A stretch of 32,297 bases of DNA from Helicobacteraceae bacterium (GCA_015493495.1 WGDB01000077.1:1-32297); one strand, 5' to 3'. Positions 10,327 to 20,260 are shown, counted from the first letter of the stretch. Made by a program: numbers and translations. Notes: generated from the letters alone by a model not told the origin.

Positions 10327-11240
10327 TTGAATGTTCCTTTTTTTATCTCAGTTAGCAGGGCCTTAGCTTTTATAGAACGAGATTTTTTATAATAACTGTT
10401 CAGCTTGTTAACTGCTTTGTCTTTTCTTCCTAGTTTTACTAAGGATTTAGCGTACAGTATGACACCGTCTTCAATCTTAGGGTTTAGCTTAAGGGTCTCT
10501 CTCGCATATTTATAGGATTGCGTATAGTCGCCTTTTCCATAATATTTATTAGCAATAAAGAGACTTAGTGCCGGCTTCTTCTTTCGATTGAAACGTTTAA
10601 TAACCCCTTTTAATTCATCATCAGAAGTCTGAACATGACCGACCTTCACCTCTTCTTGAGCTTGTTTGAGCACCGCCGTATTATGGGCGTCTAAGACTAC
10701 CACTTTAGTTATCTCTTTTTTAGGTGCTATAGGTTTAGTAGCAGCACTTTTTTTAGCAGCATGTCTTTTGGCAGCAAGGATTTTGGCTTTTCGACGTTTT
10801 AGAGCTTCTTTTTTACGTTGTGCTGCCTCTCTTCTTTTGAGTGCAAGTTCACGTGCACTTTGAGCGGCTTGTGTCTGTCGTTCTAACCGTTCTTGCTCTA
10901 GTTGAGCACTCAGAATCTCCCCTTTGACAATAGAAGTAAAGACAAATGAAGGCTGTAAGATATTTTGTGGAATATCTATTTTTTTGGTAACTGTAGCAAC
11001 TTCTCTCTTTGACGTAACAGTTTTTGTTTGAACGACTTTCGTAGTAACAGAGGGCTTTTTTGTTGAGAGCGTTATTGTCTTGTCTACACTGCTCTGTAAG
11101 ATGTCTGTAGCTAGATAGAAATAGCCAGAAACACCGGCAAGCACGGATATAAAAACGGCAGCACCAACATAACGCGGTAACATCTTTTTAAAGTGGTATT
11201 TAGACCATCTCTTTTCTAATTCAGGGACATCAAGCATCAA
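10323..11240 (-). CDS. Single-TM protein with Ala/Lys/Arg-rich central region and C-terminal TPR-like repeats
   Basis: 305 aa: TM at ~24-45, charged region at ~117-176, TPR-like C-terminus (YYGKGDYTQSYKYARETLKLNPKIEDGVILYAKSLVKLGRKDKA). Confidence 0.7.
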   Translation of the reverse strand: MMLDVPELEKRWSKYHFKKMLPRYVGAAVFISVLAGVSGYFYLATDILQSSVDKTITLSTKKPSVTTKVVQTKTVTSKREVATVTKKIDIPQNILQPSFVFTSIVKGEILSAQLEQERLERQTQAAQSARELALKRREAAQRKKEALKRRKAKILAAKRHAAKKSAATKPIAPKKEITKVVVLDAHNTAVLKQAQEEVKVGHVQTSDDELKGVIKRFNRKKKPALSLFIANKYYGKGDYTQSYKYARETLKLNPKIEDGVILYAKSLVKLGRKDKAVNKLNSYYKKSRSIKAKALLTEIKKGTFK

Positions 11241-12042
11241 TAAATCCTGTGTGTATAGCAGCCATCTCTATAAGTTTGGTAGGAATAGCATCAAATTTTA
11301 CGGCTGATGGGTTATTGTCTTCATACCAACTACAGATTTCAAAAAGTCCATAAAGCAACTTGTTTGTATCACGATAGTTTCCATTTGTAAATTGGTGTAT
11401 CGTTTTAACTGCCTTGTCGCTAAACATATTGGCAAGATCAAAAAAGTTAGCACGTAACAACTTCTTTTGTATATAGATCGTTAATTCAGAGGGAAGGGCA
11501 TTTTGTAACTCTTGACTCTCCCATATACGTGTTTGAAAGTGCTCTTTTGCGATCAAGTCCTCTTTTTGTGTTTTATGAAGTGCAAAAATAAACTTCACTT
11601 TTCTAGAATCAGAGATCAGTCTAATCTTTTCCATCAAGGATTCAGAATAAAGTTGGGCCTCATCCAAGATAACCACTGGTGTTACCTCCACCTCAAAATG
11701 GTTAGCAAGTTCCATGAACTGTGTAAAATTCAGATGCTCGTTGGTATTGAAGCGAAAGATCTCATATGCAAGTACTTTGAAAAACTCTATCTCGTCTATA
11801 ATAGGTGTTTGAATATAGACGACCTTCTGCTTAGGTGAGAGCTCTTTGTACAGCTTGTTAAGCATCATACTTTTACCCGTTCCAGGTTTACCAAAAACAA
11901 GGATCATCTTAAGTGGTTTTTGAATAGCCTCTTTTAAGGCGTGATAGATGGCAACACTACGGTCTAATTGAACGTAGTCTTTTGAGTCAACAATATCCTG
12001 AAAGACCTCTTTTGAATTGTGAAATACTTTAGAGCTCTTCAT
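11230..12042 (-). CDS. ctsP: AAA/ExeA-like ATPase of a secretion/pilus system (MshM/CtsP-like)
   Basis: Walker A VFGKPGTGKSMML, Walker B VVILDEAQ; located next to the secretin gene. Confidence 0.75.
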   Translation of the reverse strand: MKSSKVFHNSKEVFQDIVDSKDYVQLDRSVAIYHALKEAIQKPLKMILVFGKPGTGKSMMLNKLYKELSPKQKVVYIQTPIIDEIEFFKVLAYEIFRFNTNEHLNFTQFMELANHFEVEVTPVVILDEAQLYSESLMEKIRLISDSRKVKFIFALHKTQKEDLIAKEHFQTRIWESQELQNALPSELTIYIQKKLLRANFFDLANMFSDKAVKTIHQFTNGNYRDTNKLLYGLFEICSWYEDNNPSAVKFDAIPTKLIEMAAIHTGFIDA

Positions 12043-13717
12043 CAGCCTCTTTACTTTCTAACGTGACATCATCTTCAGCAGTGACATTATCATCTTCGCT
12101 AAATGTAGCTTTGAGTCCCGCTTCCTCTTTAGTTACAGAAGTGTATCCAAGGTCTGCAATGGTAAGTGTATTACCTTCAGGCTTAATGATGTGTGGTTCA
12201 ATAACTATAACAAGTTCTTCCACATTTCTTACTTTTTCTTCATATTTAAAGAAATAACCAAGACCTGGTATGTCTCCTAAAAGAGGTACTTTGTTGGTCT
12301 TAAAGTTTTCCCGTGAACCAATAAGTCCACCTAGGATGATGCGGTTACCATCTTTAACGGTGACCACTGCAGAGAGTTGACGACGGTCAAGGTCAGGCGG
12401 CATAGTACGGTTTTCTTGATCCGCTGTATCACTAGAGATCGGCACACGTGTCTGACTTAAAGATGGATTCACCTTAAGCGTAATTGTGTCATTTTCACCA
12501 ATTTCAGGGGTGATATCTAATAAAACACCGGCAAAAACAGAGTTTATCATGTTGTTCTGTGTGGTGAAATTGCCACCAGCACTTGCAGAGTTTGATGCTT
12601 GCTCAATAGTGTAGAAGTACTCAGTACCTACTGTTATTAAGGCAGGTTGGTTGTTTAGGGTTAAGACTTTAGGGTTAGAAAGTGCCCGAACTTCACCTTG
12701 TTCTTTAAGGAACTTGATTACTTCGTTTAAAGACCCACCACCTGTTATTTGAACCATACCAGCGGCTTTGGTTGTAAGGGTCAAGAGATTACCAGTAGGA
12801 GTATATGTTCCTGATCCCGAACGAGAGACACTGTCAATAGCTACTTTGAAATTGGTAAGACCATAAAGTTGCGACCAATCTATACCTGTTGCTGATTTAT
12901 CATCAAAAAGGACGGCCATCATACTTACGTCAATAAGGACTTGGCGCTGGACCTTCTCTTGTAAAAGTTTAAGATAAGCATCAATACGTGCTTGCTGACG
13001 ACCTGTTGCTGAGATAGTGATAAGACCTGCATTTTTGTTGATAATAGGGGCTTCTGCCTGATACGCATCTTCAGGACGATTGAGCACACGTTGAAGTTCA
13101 AGATCTAACTCTTCCCAAAACTTCACTTCATCAGTAGACTCAATGGAAATACCAGACTTGTTGGAACCTGATTGGGAGTCCATACCACCCATACCGCCGC
13201 CACCAGGCATACCACCACCCATAGCACCACCGCCACCCATAGCACCGCCGCCCATAGCACCACCGCCCATACCACCTTGAGCGCCCATCTGTCCACCTAT
13301 AGAGGCAGAACTGGAACTTAACATAACATCAGTTGAACCCTTACTTTTACGTTGAGATAAAATATAATCGATGTTATATGTGATTGTTTTAAGGTATGAA
13401 ATACGTAAAATATCATTATCTATGGTAAAGTTCAGATTGTTCTCTGTTAAAAGAATCTCAAACACTTCATCAATAGTAAGGTTCTTAATATGGGTTTTAT
13501 TAAGTTTCTTGTCCATAAGCTTTTCAGTTTCACTGTCAGCAACAACCAAACTGTACTCACATGCTGTTGTTAGTTGATCAACATACTCACCAATAGTGGT
13601 TCCTTTTGCAGAAGAGATGCTAAAGAGTTCATAAGTACAATCGGCTTGCATAGAAGATGCTAAGATGACTGAAGCAGCTAAAGAGATCAGCTTTTTATTT
13701 AGGTTTTTCATTTTCAT
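12029..13717 (-). CDS. ctsD: Secretin of a type II secretion/type IV pilus system (PilQ/MshL/CtsD-like)
   Basis: 562 aa with signal peptide and secretin core: VRALSNPKVLTLNNQPALITVGTEYFYT, RRQLSAVVTVKDGNRIILGGLIGSRENFKTNKVPLLGDIPGLGYFFKYE. Confidence 0.92.
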   Translation of the reverse strand: MKMKNLNKKLISLAASVILASSMQADCTYELFSISSAKGTTIGEYVDQLTTACEYSLVVADSETEKLMDKKLNKTHIKNLTIDEVFEILLTENNLNFTIDNDILRISYLKTITYNIDYILSQRKSKGSTDVMLSSSSASIGGQMGAQGGMGGGAMGGGAMGGGGAMGGGMPGGGGMGGMDSQSGSNKSGISIESTDEVKFWEELDLELQRVLNRPEDAYQAEAPIINKNAGLITISATGRQQARIDAYLKLLQEKVQRQVLIDVSMMAVLFDDKSATGIDWSQLYGLTNFKVAIDSVSRSGSGTYTPTGNLLTLTTKAAGMVQITGGGSLNEVIKFLKEQGEVRALSNPKVLTLNNQPALITVGTEYFYTIEQASNSASAGGNFTTQNNMINSVFAGVLLDITPEIGENDTITLKVNPSLSQTRVPISSDTADQENRTMPPDLDRRQLSAVVTVKDGNRIILGGLIGSRENFKTNKVPLLGDIPGLGYFFKYEEKVRNVEELVIVIEPHIIKPEGNTLTIADLGYTSVTKEEAGLKATFSEDDNVTAEDDVTLESKEADEEL

Positions 13718-13727
13718 TTTCCTTTTA

Positions 13728-14153
13728 TCAATTCACGTTAAATTGGATCTTGTCATTTTTGTTGTTAAGGTAAAGTACTAGATCTTTCTTTTTACTTTTA
13801 AGATGTGCTTCGCCACCAGAGACTTTTATAATAGTGTATTCTCTAATGCGATCTCCCTCTTTATACCATTTACCATTAACTTTAATATTTTTATTAATAG
13901 CTGATTCAAGTTTTAGCGGTTTGAGTCTGATACGTTTTTTTGCTTCTATAACTGTACGTGTCTTGCCACTTTTTGTCTTGATCGTCTTAAGATATAAAAA
14001 AGGACTTTTCACTTTTGCAATAGCTCTGTTACTTACACCAACACGAGGAGGCTTTATCTCTTCTATCTGCGTGTTAATGGTTTCATGCGAAGTACTAATC
14101 GGATCCGCATAAACGGCAAGTGGCAATAAGGCCACAAATAGTAACTTTTTCAT
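13728..14153 (-). CDS. Small exported protein preceding the secretin (MshK/PilP/CtsR-like by position)
   Basis: Signal peptide MKKLLFVALLPLAVYADP. The start at 14153 gives a TAATG overlap with the upstream stop; C-terminus resembles a PilP/GspC-type domain (VNGKWYKEGDRIREYTIIKVSGGEAHLKSKKKDLVLYL). Confidence 0.6.
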   Translation of the reverse strand: MKKLLFVALLPLAVYADPISTSHETINTQIEEIKPPRVGVSNRAIAKVKSPFLYLKTIKTKSGKTRTVIEAKKRIRLKPLKLESAINKNIKVNGKWYKEGDRIREYTIIKVSGGEAHLKSKKKDLVLYLNNKNDKIQFNVN

Positions 14154-14785
14154 TAATATGTAATCCCCCAAACTGATAGATTTAGGTCAAGGTTGATCTT
14201 TCTAGATGCATTCATATCCAAATCATGAATATCAACAACCAACTTGCTTTTTTCAATTGAGTTCATAAACTTCATGATGTTTTTATAATCACCTTCTGAA
14301 CTAATGTTGATATTAAGTACGTGACCGAACTTCGTTTTATCACTAGCAAGTTTGTTAGAGAAGAAATTTAGTTTTACCTTGTTGCGTCTCGCATGCTCGG
14401 AAATGGAGTCAATAAATGAACCCCAAATCTCTTCATCATAAAAGAGCTCGGGGATCTTTTCGATCTCTGCTTTAATATAGACGTTTTCACCCTTAAGCAT
14501 CTCTAAGTTTTGATTGAGTTGCGCGATCTCTTGATTTAACTTGGTAATCTGGCTTTCCGGGTGTTGTGCAAGATACTGCTTGTCAACAGTGATCTTCTCT
14601 TGCACAGCCTTTGATGCTGCTAGAATATCTTGATACCCCTTCTCAGCAGAGTCCCAAAAGACAAGATAAGAGAATGTAACCAAAGCAACAAATACCATAC
14701 CATAGATAAGTTTGACGTCTTTGTCACTCTTCTCGGCAAAACTCTGATCGATATCATAGAGATATTTTTCAATTATTGCACTCAT
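14153..14785 (-). CDS. PilO/GspM-like pilus assembly protein
   Basis: 210 aa: N-terminal TM, coiled coil, ferredoxin-like C-terminus (LNINISSEGDYKNIMKFMNSIEKSKLVVDIHDLDM). Confidence 0.65.
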   Translation of the reverse strand: MSAIIEKYLYDIDQSFAEKSDKDVKLIYGMVFVALVTFSYLVFWDSAEKGYQDILAASKAVQEKITVDKQYLAQHPESQITKLNQEIAQLNQNLEMLKGENVYIKAEIEKIPELFYDEEIWGSFIDSISEHARRNKVKLNFFSNKLASDKTKFGHVLNINISSEGDYKNIMKFMNSIEKSKLVVDIHDLDMNASRKINLDLNLSVWGITY

Positions 14786-16317
14786 TTTAGCACCGCCTTC
14801 ATCTCACTTAAGTAGCGATTTTTATCTTCATCAAATGTGATCTCTTCTAACACGAAGTGGAATCGTGTTGTCTTCTTTTTTGTCAAATACTCAAGTAGAC
14901 GAGTTATCTCTTTATCTTTATGAGAGATCATATGGAAGGTAAACCCTTTGAAATCTTTAGCTTGATTGTATGAAAGTTTTTCTAACTTGACGTTAAATTT
15001 GTTCAAATCAGCTGCAAATTCAGTTATAAGTTTGGCTTTCATAGGGTAGTCGACTTTGACATCATGAATCTTTTCAAGTGTATTCATCTGTCTGTCTAGC
15101 TCTGTTTGCTCGGCCAGTACAAGTTTGGTAACAGCAGTTTTCTCAACTGTTTTGAGGTTTATAGTTGCTTCTCTTGTTGTCTTGATACTGTGAATTTCAT
15201 TATATTCGGTGTCAAGGAGTGATTTGTTTAGCTCTTCAGCAAAAGTCAAACTCCAAAAAGCAACAGGATAAGAGAAGGCAACTACAAGGGCAAGTCCAGA
15301 GATAGCGATGAGTTTACCACTGGCGCGTTGCATGAACTTTGGTGGACGTGGATAAAGAGAGAAGTTACACTCATAACGTTCATCACTCTCTGTCATTGTA
15401 TAGAGGTGCATAAGTTGATGTACTTGATCTACATACTGACCGTTAGTATCAAAGCCATAGTCGAAGTCAAAAGTCTTTGAGATAAGACCTAGATAGGTCT
15501 GTGAGTACTCATCCAGACCTGCAATAGTACCGATCTGTGAACCGATGTAGATCTGGTCAATAGTCTCAAGTTCAAAGGCACGTTTAGAATAGGTAAGTAC
15601 ATCATTAATATGTAAAAAGAGTTCACCAAAAAGCTTAATAAGGTCGCGTTGGTACTCTTTGTTTTCAGCACCAAGTCCCTCTCCAGACAACATCTGTATG
15701 AAGAGTGGCATACCGATCTGCTCACCATAAAGCTCACTAAAACGTTCATACATCATACTGATAGAGTACTTTAGTGATTTGGTATAGACAAATTCTTGGT
15801 CGTTATAGATTGTGAAAAAAGCATCATTGTCTTGAAAATAGATATAACAGTGAACACCTACGTCTTGAATGATCTCTCTTTGGTAAAGACCTTTTATAAG
15901 TAATGGTACGGGTACGATCTGATCGATATACTTTATCTTTTCCACTGTGACTTCAAAGGTCTCATCCATCGTAATTGGGTCAACAATAAAGACATGGAAG
16001 TATCGCTCTTTGTCATTTAGTTGATGACTTGATTCGATATATTGGATGTTATAGGCAATCGCCATGTCTAGGGCAAGATCTTCATAAACCTTGTTCTCAA
16101 TGGCGAATGCCAGATCATCATCTGGTATGTTTTTACTTACGCCAACAAGTGCTGTTAAAAAATCATTGGTGTTAAGGTAGGACATTGCATACTGGGTTTT
16201 AGAAAAAGATATTGATCTAGCTTGCTCTAATTTACCAGATGCACCTACGTAGTAAGTCTCTTTGTAAGGGTTAATAGAAAGGACACTTGTAAATGCCGGT
16301 TGTTGCGTTTTACTCAT
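14782..16317 (-). CDS. GspL/PilM-PilN-like protein: cytoplasmic domain, single TM, periplasmic domain
   Basis: 511 aa. Long N-terminal domain, TM ~IAISGLALVVAFSYPVAFWSL, then coiled coil and a PilN-like C-terminus; 4-bp overlap with the PilO-like gene. Confidence 0.55.
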   Translation of the reverse strand: MSKTQQPAFTSVLSINPYKETYYVGASGKLEQARSISFSKTQYAMSYLNTNDFLTALVGVSKNIPDDDLAFAIENKVYEDLALDMAIAYNIQYIESSHQLNDKERYFHVFIVDPITMDETFEVTVEKIKYIDQIVPVPLLIKGLYQREIIQDVGVHCYIYFQDNDAFFTIYNDQEFVYTKSLKYSISMMYERFSELYGEQIGMPLFIQMLSGEGLGAENKEYQRDLIKLFGELFLHINDVLTYSKRAFELETIDQIYIGSQIGTIAGLDEYSQTYLGLISKTFDFDYGFDTNGQYVDQVHQLMHLYTMTESDERYECNFSLYPRPPKFMQRASGKLIAISGLALVVAFSYPVAFWSLTFAEELNKSLLDTEYNEIHSIKTTREATINLKTVEKTAVTKLVLAEQTELDRQMNTLEKIHDVKVDYPMKAKLITEFAADLNKFNVKLEKLSYNQAKDFKGFTFHMISHKDKEITRLLEYLTKKKTTRFHFVLEEITFDEDKNRYLSEMKAVLK

Positions 16318-16688
16318 CGCAATAAATCCTAATGCTGTAAATTATTCAAAATTAATTGAACGTAACTCTCTATACTGTTTTATTATAATCAACAGACAAT
16401 TTAAATAGAGAAGATAATAATGAAAACTTATCTATCTTCTGTTTCTAACTTCATTTTAGCCATATTAAACTTAAATATATTCTTATGTGTTAAATAAAAA
16501 GATAAATATTGGAATATTTATACGTTTATGCGCAAAGTATGTCAATGAAACGTGTGTGAGGCGTGTTCAAATAGTAGTTATGGCTATTTTAAATACAGAG
16601 ATAATATATTGTTATCAAACTCAGATTGATGGTCAACTTTTTTAAAGAACCATTTTCAAAGAGTTTGTGTTTATTACAATAGGGTCTG

Positions 16689-17582
16689 TTAGTTGATATA
16701 GCCTAGCTCTTCGAGCATCTGTTTATCATTGGTCCACCCTTTTTTCACTGAGACAAAAAGTTCAAGAAAGACTGTTTTGCCAGCGAGTTGTTCTATCTTT
16801 TGACGGGCACCTTGACCAATGCGTTTAATGGCAGCACCACCTTTACCAATAATAATCCCTTTTTGACTCTCTTTTTCAATAATTATAGTGGCACGAATAT
16901 GCTCAATTTTGCCTTTTTCTTCGATTTTATCGATCACGACATCAGATTCGTAAGGAATCTCATCGCTTATGTTGTCAAAAATTGCTTCGCGAATAAACTC
17001 TCTATATATATCACGCAGTCGCTCATCTGTTAGATCATCAGGATCAAAGAGGTATGGTGAGTTGTCAAGTTGTTTTGCAATTAGATCAAGAAGATTATTT
17101 TTCCCTACATTCTTTGTTACAGACATAGGAATCAGTGCCTCGAATGATGATGAAAAGGCATTGTACTCCATAATACGAGATAATAGCTCTTTTTGAGAGA
17201 CTTGATCTATCTTGGAGAGGGCAATAATATGTTTACGGCCTTTAGCCGTAACCTCCAAAAAATGCTTGTAGTGTTTAACTGAATCTGCTGCAGGCGCTAA
17301 GTAGACAAGCACATCACAATCACCAATGGCTTTGAGGGCCTCTTCAAGCATAAATTGGTTGAGTACTTTCTCTTTTTCATGTAAGCCCGGGGTGTCAACA
17401 AAGATAAGCTGATCATCATTGTGCATCACTATAGCGTTGAGACGACGGCGTGTTGCATTTGCTTTTTGTGACGTCATGGCAATCTTTTCACCAAGTATCC
17501 AGTTAAGCATGGTACTTTTTCCAGCATTAGGACGACCTACTAATGCAACGAAGCCAGCCTTATGCGCAGTAACGTTACTCAC
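16689..17582 (-). CDS. era: GTPase Era
   Basis: [28 protein letters not shown], and C-terminal KH domain ([21 protein letters not shown]). Confidence 0.95.
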   Translation of the reverse strand: MSNVTAHKAGFVALVGRPNAGKSTMLNWILGEKIAMTSQKANATRRRLNAIVMHNDDQLIFVDTPGLHEKEKVLNQFMLEEALKAIGDCDVLVYLAPAADSVKHYKHFLEVTAKGRKHIIALSKIDQVSQKELLSRIMEYNAFSSSFEALIPMSVTKNVGKNNLLDLIAKQLDNSPYLFDPDDLTDERLRDIYREFIREAIFDNISDEIPYESDVVIDKIEEKGKIEHIRATIIIEKESQKGIIIGKGGAAIKRIGQGARQKIEQLAGKTVFLELFVSVKKGWTNDKQMLEELGYIN

Positions 17583-18021
17583 CGATGACCTCTAAGTGAA
17601 TTGTTCCGTGCATACCGTGGCCAAGTTTAAAGTCAAGGTCATGAATTCCTGTACTTTTAATCGCTTCTTTGTGGTTTATATGCTTTTTGTCGATCTCTAA
17701 ATTATGCTGCTCTTTAAGTGCATGTGCGATCTCATCTTTAGTTACTGCTCCAAAAAGGTGACCTGTATTACCCAGCTTTTTAGTGATGGTTACTTTAACT
17801 TTGTCAAGCTTTTCAGCAAGTACTTTCAGGTCAGTAAGCTCTTGTGCCTCACTTTCAGCTTTTTTGCGTTCTGCTGAAGCATGCTTTTTAAGGACTTCAT
17901 TAGTTGCGACTTTAGCAAGACCTTTTCCTACTAAGAAGTTTTGACCATAGCCATCTTTAACTTCCTTGACTTCACCTGCTTTTCCAAGCCCTTTAACATC
18001 TTTGATCAATAATACTTTCAT
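17575..18021 (-). CDS. rplI: 50S ribosomal protein L9
   Basis: [36 protein letters not shown] is the canonical L9 N-terminus. Confidence 0.96.
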   Translation of the reverse strand: MKVLLIKDVKGLGKAGEVKEVKDGYGQNFLVGKGLAKVATNEVLKKHASAERKKAESEAQELTDLKVLAEKLDKVKVTITKKLGNTGHLFGAVTKDEIAHALKEQHNLEIDKKHINHKEAIKSTGIHDLDFKLGHGMHGTIHLEVIGE

Positions 18022-18098
18022 TTTGGTTCCTAAATTTTATATTGTTGAAGGTATTGTAGCGTGAGTAGGTAAAGAGGGAGATAACTTATAAAGAGGGG

Positions 18099-18117
18099 AG
18101 GTGGCAAAAAGCCACCT
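18099..18117. terminator. Stem-loop between the FTR-rhodanese gene and rplI; terminator function uncertain
   Basis: Perfect 7-bp stem AGGTGGC-AAAAA-GCCACCT. No clear T-tract after the stem on the minus strand. Confidence 0.35.
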
Positions 18118-18137
18118 TATGTAAAAACTACTAGGTT

Positions 18138-18857
18138 TTATTGCTCTTTTTCACCAGGAAATGAGACAATTCCATAAGAGAGATTACCAACTTTAGTGTA
18201 ACCCATGTCTGCCAAGATACGGGCACAGTGTGCACTACGGCTACCAACGTGACAGTAGACGATGACATTTTCATCTTGTGCCAGTTTAGCATCATCCAAG
18301 GCAGCAAAGAAGTTACTGGTTGGAATGATCTTGTCTGCTCCCTTAATATGACCCATCTGCCACTCCATTGGCTCACGAACATCTACAAGCGTAAAGTTGA
18401 CCATACCCAAGTCTCTTGCTTCGAGTAGGGCAATAAGCTCATCACCATCAAGTTCATCTTTGTCCACTAAAACAGTACACTCCTCTTTACTAAGACCACG
18501 TGAGTGTTGGTGTACTACCTCTTCGATGACCTCTTCTTGTGCTTGTGCAGCAGCATATTCAGGCGTACAGAAGATCTGACAGTGACAAACACCATCTTCA
18601 GGGATCTCTTTTTCAATAGCTGGAGGGCAAGGACAGACTCTGTCATCTGCCTCACCTGTGACAAAGAAACAAGGACAGTAGCGTTTGCCATGCATCAACT
18701 TGTTTCTTGTGAGTCCATACTGTATACCTTGGTTGATCTCTTGGTCTGGGTTATACGCCCAACCAAACTGTGCAACCACCTTGTCGGTAAAACGGACGGT
18801 CTTTTCTAATGTGTCTTTAAACTCTTGTGATTCTGGATCGATTTTTACAGTACTCAT
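18138..18857 (-). CDS. Ferredoxin:thioredoxin reductase catalytic-like domain fused to a rhodanese domain
   Basis: N-terminal CPC...CPC...CHC (YCPCFFVTGEADDRVCPCPPAIEKEIPEDGVCHCQIF) and C-terminal rhodanese with active-site Cys (VYCHVGSRSAHCARILADMGY). Confidence 0.88.
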   Translation of the reverse strand: MSTVKIDPESQEFKDTLEKTVRFTDKVVAQFGWAYNPDQEINQGIQYGLTRNKLMHGKRYCPCFFVTGEADDRVCPCPPAIEKEIPEDGVCHCQIFCTPEYAAAQAQEEVIEEVVHQHSRGLSKEECTVLVDKDELDGDELIALLEARDLGMVNFTLVDVREPMEWQMGHIKGADKIIPTSNFFAALDDAKLAQDENVIVYCHVGSRSAHCARILADMGYTKVGNLSYGIVSFPGEKEQ

Positions 18858-18915
18858 AATGTGCCTTTATGGAAATATTTTTAGAGGAAAAGTGCCCAGA
18901 GATTGGGCAATGAAA

Positions 18916-20151
18916 TTACTTGTTACGTGTCTTACCCGCAATAATAAAACGAAGTGCATTAAGTTTAATAAACCCTTCTGCATCTTTTTGGTTATAGACT
19001 TCATCTTCTTCAAATGTAGAGTACTCAGGGTTGAAGAGGGTGTCAGCAGACTGACGCCCCACTACAATAACATTACCCTTATACAGTTTAAGACGTACGA
19101 CACCGTTGACAAAGGTTTGTGTCTTGTCTATAGATGCTTGTAACATCTCGCGTTCAGGAGAGAACCAAAAACCGTTATAAATTAGTTTTGCATAACGTGG
19201 CATCATCTCATCTTTAAGGTGTGCCGCTTCACGGTCAAGTGTGATCGATTCGATGGCACGGTGAGCTTTAAGCATGATCGTTCCACCTGGAGTCTCATAG
19301 CAGCCACGTGCCTTCATACCAACAAAGCGGTTCTCCACGATGTCAATACGGCCAATACCATGTTTGTTACCGTAGTCGTTGAGTGTCTTCAGCATTGTTG
19401 CCGGACTTAGTGCTTCACCGTTAAGTGTTACAGGGTCACCATGTGCGTAACCGATCTCGATGTACTCTGCTTCATCTGGAGCGTTTTCAGGAGAGTTGGT
19501 CCACAACCACATCTCATCTTCTGGTTCTGCGTTAGGGTCTTCGAGGTGAAGACCTTCATAAGAGATGTGCAGAAGATTGGCATCCATAGAGTAAGGACTT
19601 ACCGTTGGGTTACCATCTTTGTCCATGTGCTTCTGATCAATAGAAATACCATGCTCTTTTGCATATGAGAGCAGTTTCTCACGAGAGTTAAGGTCCCACT
19701 CTCTCCATGGTGCGATAATGGTCAGAGTAGAGTCTTGACCCAAGTAACCCATCTCAAAACGTACTTGATCATTACCTTTACCTGTAGCACCATGGCTTAC
19801 ACCATCCGCACCAGTGATCTTCGCGATCTCTGCTTGACGTTTGGCGATTAGTGGACGGGCGATAGAAGTACCTAGAAGATACTCACCCTCATAGATCGCA
19901 TTGGCACGGAACATTGGGTAGACAAAATCTTTTACAAACTCTTCACGAAGATCGTCAATGAAAATATTTTCAGGTTTGATCCCAAGCTCTAATGCTTTAA
20001 CACGTGCTGGTTCTAGCTCTTCACCTTGACCGAGGTCTGCAGTAAAGGTTACGACTTCACACTTATACTCATCTTGGAGCCACTTTAAAATAACACTGGT
20101 GTCGAGTCCGCCTGAGTAGGCAAGTACAACTTTTTTGACTTCTTTTTTCAT
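18916..20151 (-). CDS. argG: Argininosuccinate synthase
   Basis: [57 protein letters not shown]. Confidence 0.96.
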   Translation of the reverse strand: MKKEVKKVVLAYSGGLDTSVILKWLQDEYKCEVVTFTADLGQGEELEPARVKALELGIKPENIFIDDLREEFVKDFVYPMFRANAIYEGEYLLGTSIARPLIAKRQAEIAKITGADGVSHGATGKGNDQVRFEMGYLGQDSTLTIIAPWREWDLNSREKLLSYAKEHGISIDQKHMDKDGNPTVSPYSMDANLLHISYEGLHLEDPNAEPEDEMWLWTNSPENAPDEAEYIEIGYAHGDPVTLNGEALSPATMLKTLNDYGNKHGIGRIDIVENRFVGMKARGCYETPGGTIMLKAHRAIESITLDREAAHLKDEMMPRYAKLIYNGFWFSPEREMLQASIDKTQTFVNGVVRLKLYKGNVIVVGRQSADTLFNPEYSTFEEDEVYNQKDAEGFIKLNALRFIIAGKTRNK

Positions 20152-20260
20152 TGAAAACCCTCATAAAAATGGAAAATAAATTATGGAATTTTACCTTAAA
20201 AAAGGTAATGAAAAGGTTAATCTAGCACACTATTAATGCATCTTGGATATCCTTGCAGTT

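Noticed and set aside
13178-13297. Short repeats (CCGCCCATAGCACCA-like) suspected as CRISPR or minisatellite
   Set aside because: In-frame codons for the Gly/Met-rich secretin linker, without spacers. Reported as a protein feature instead.
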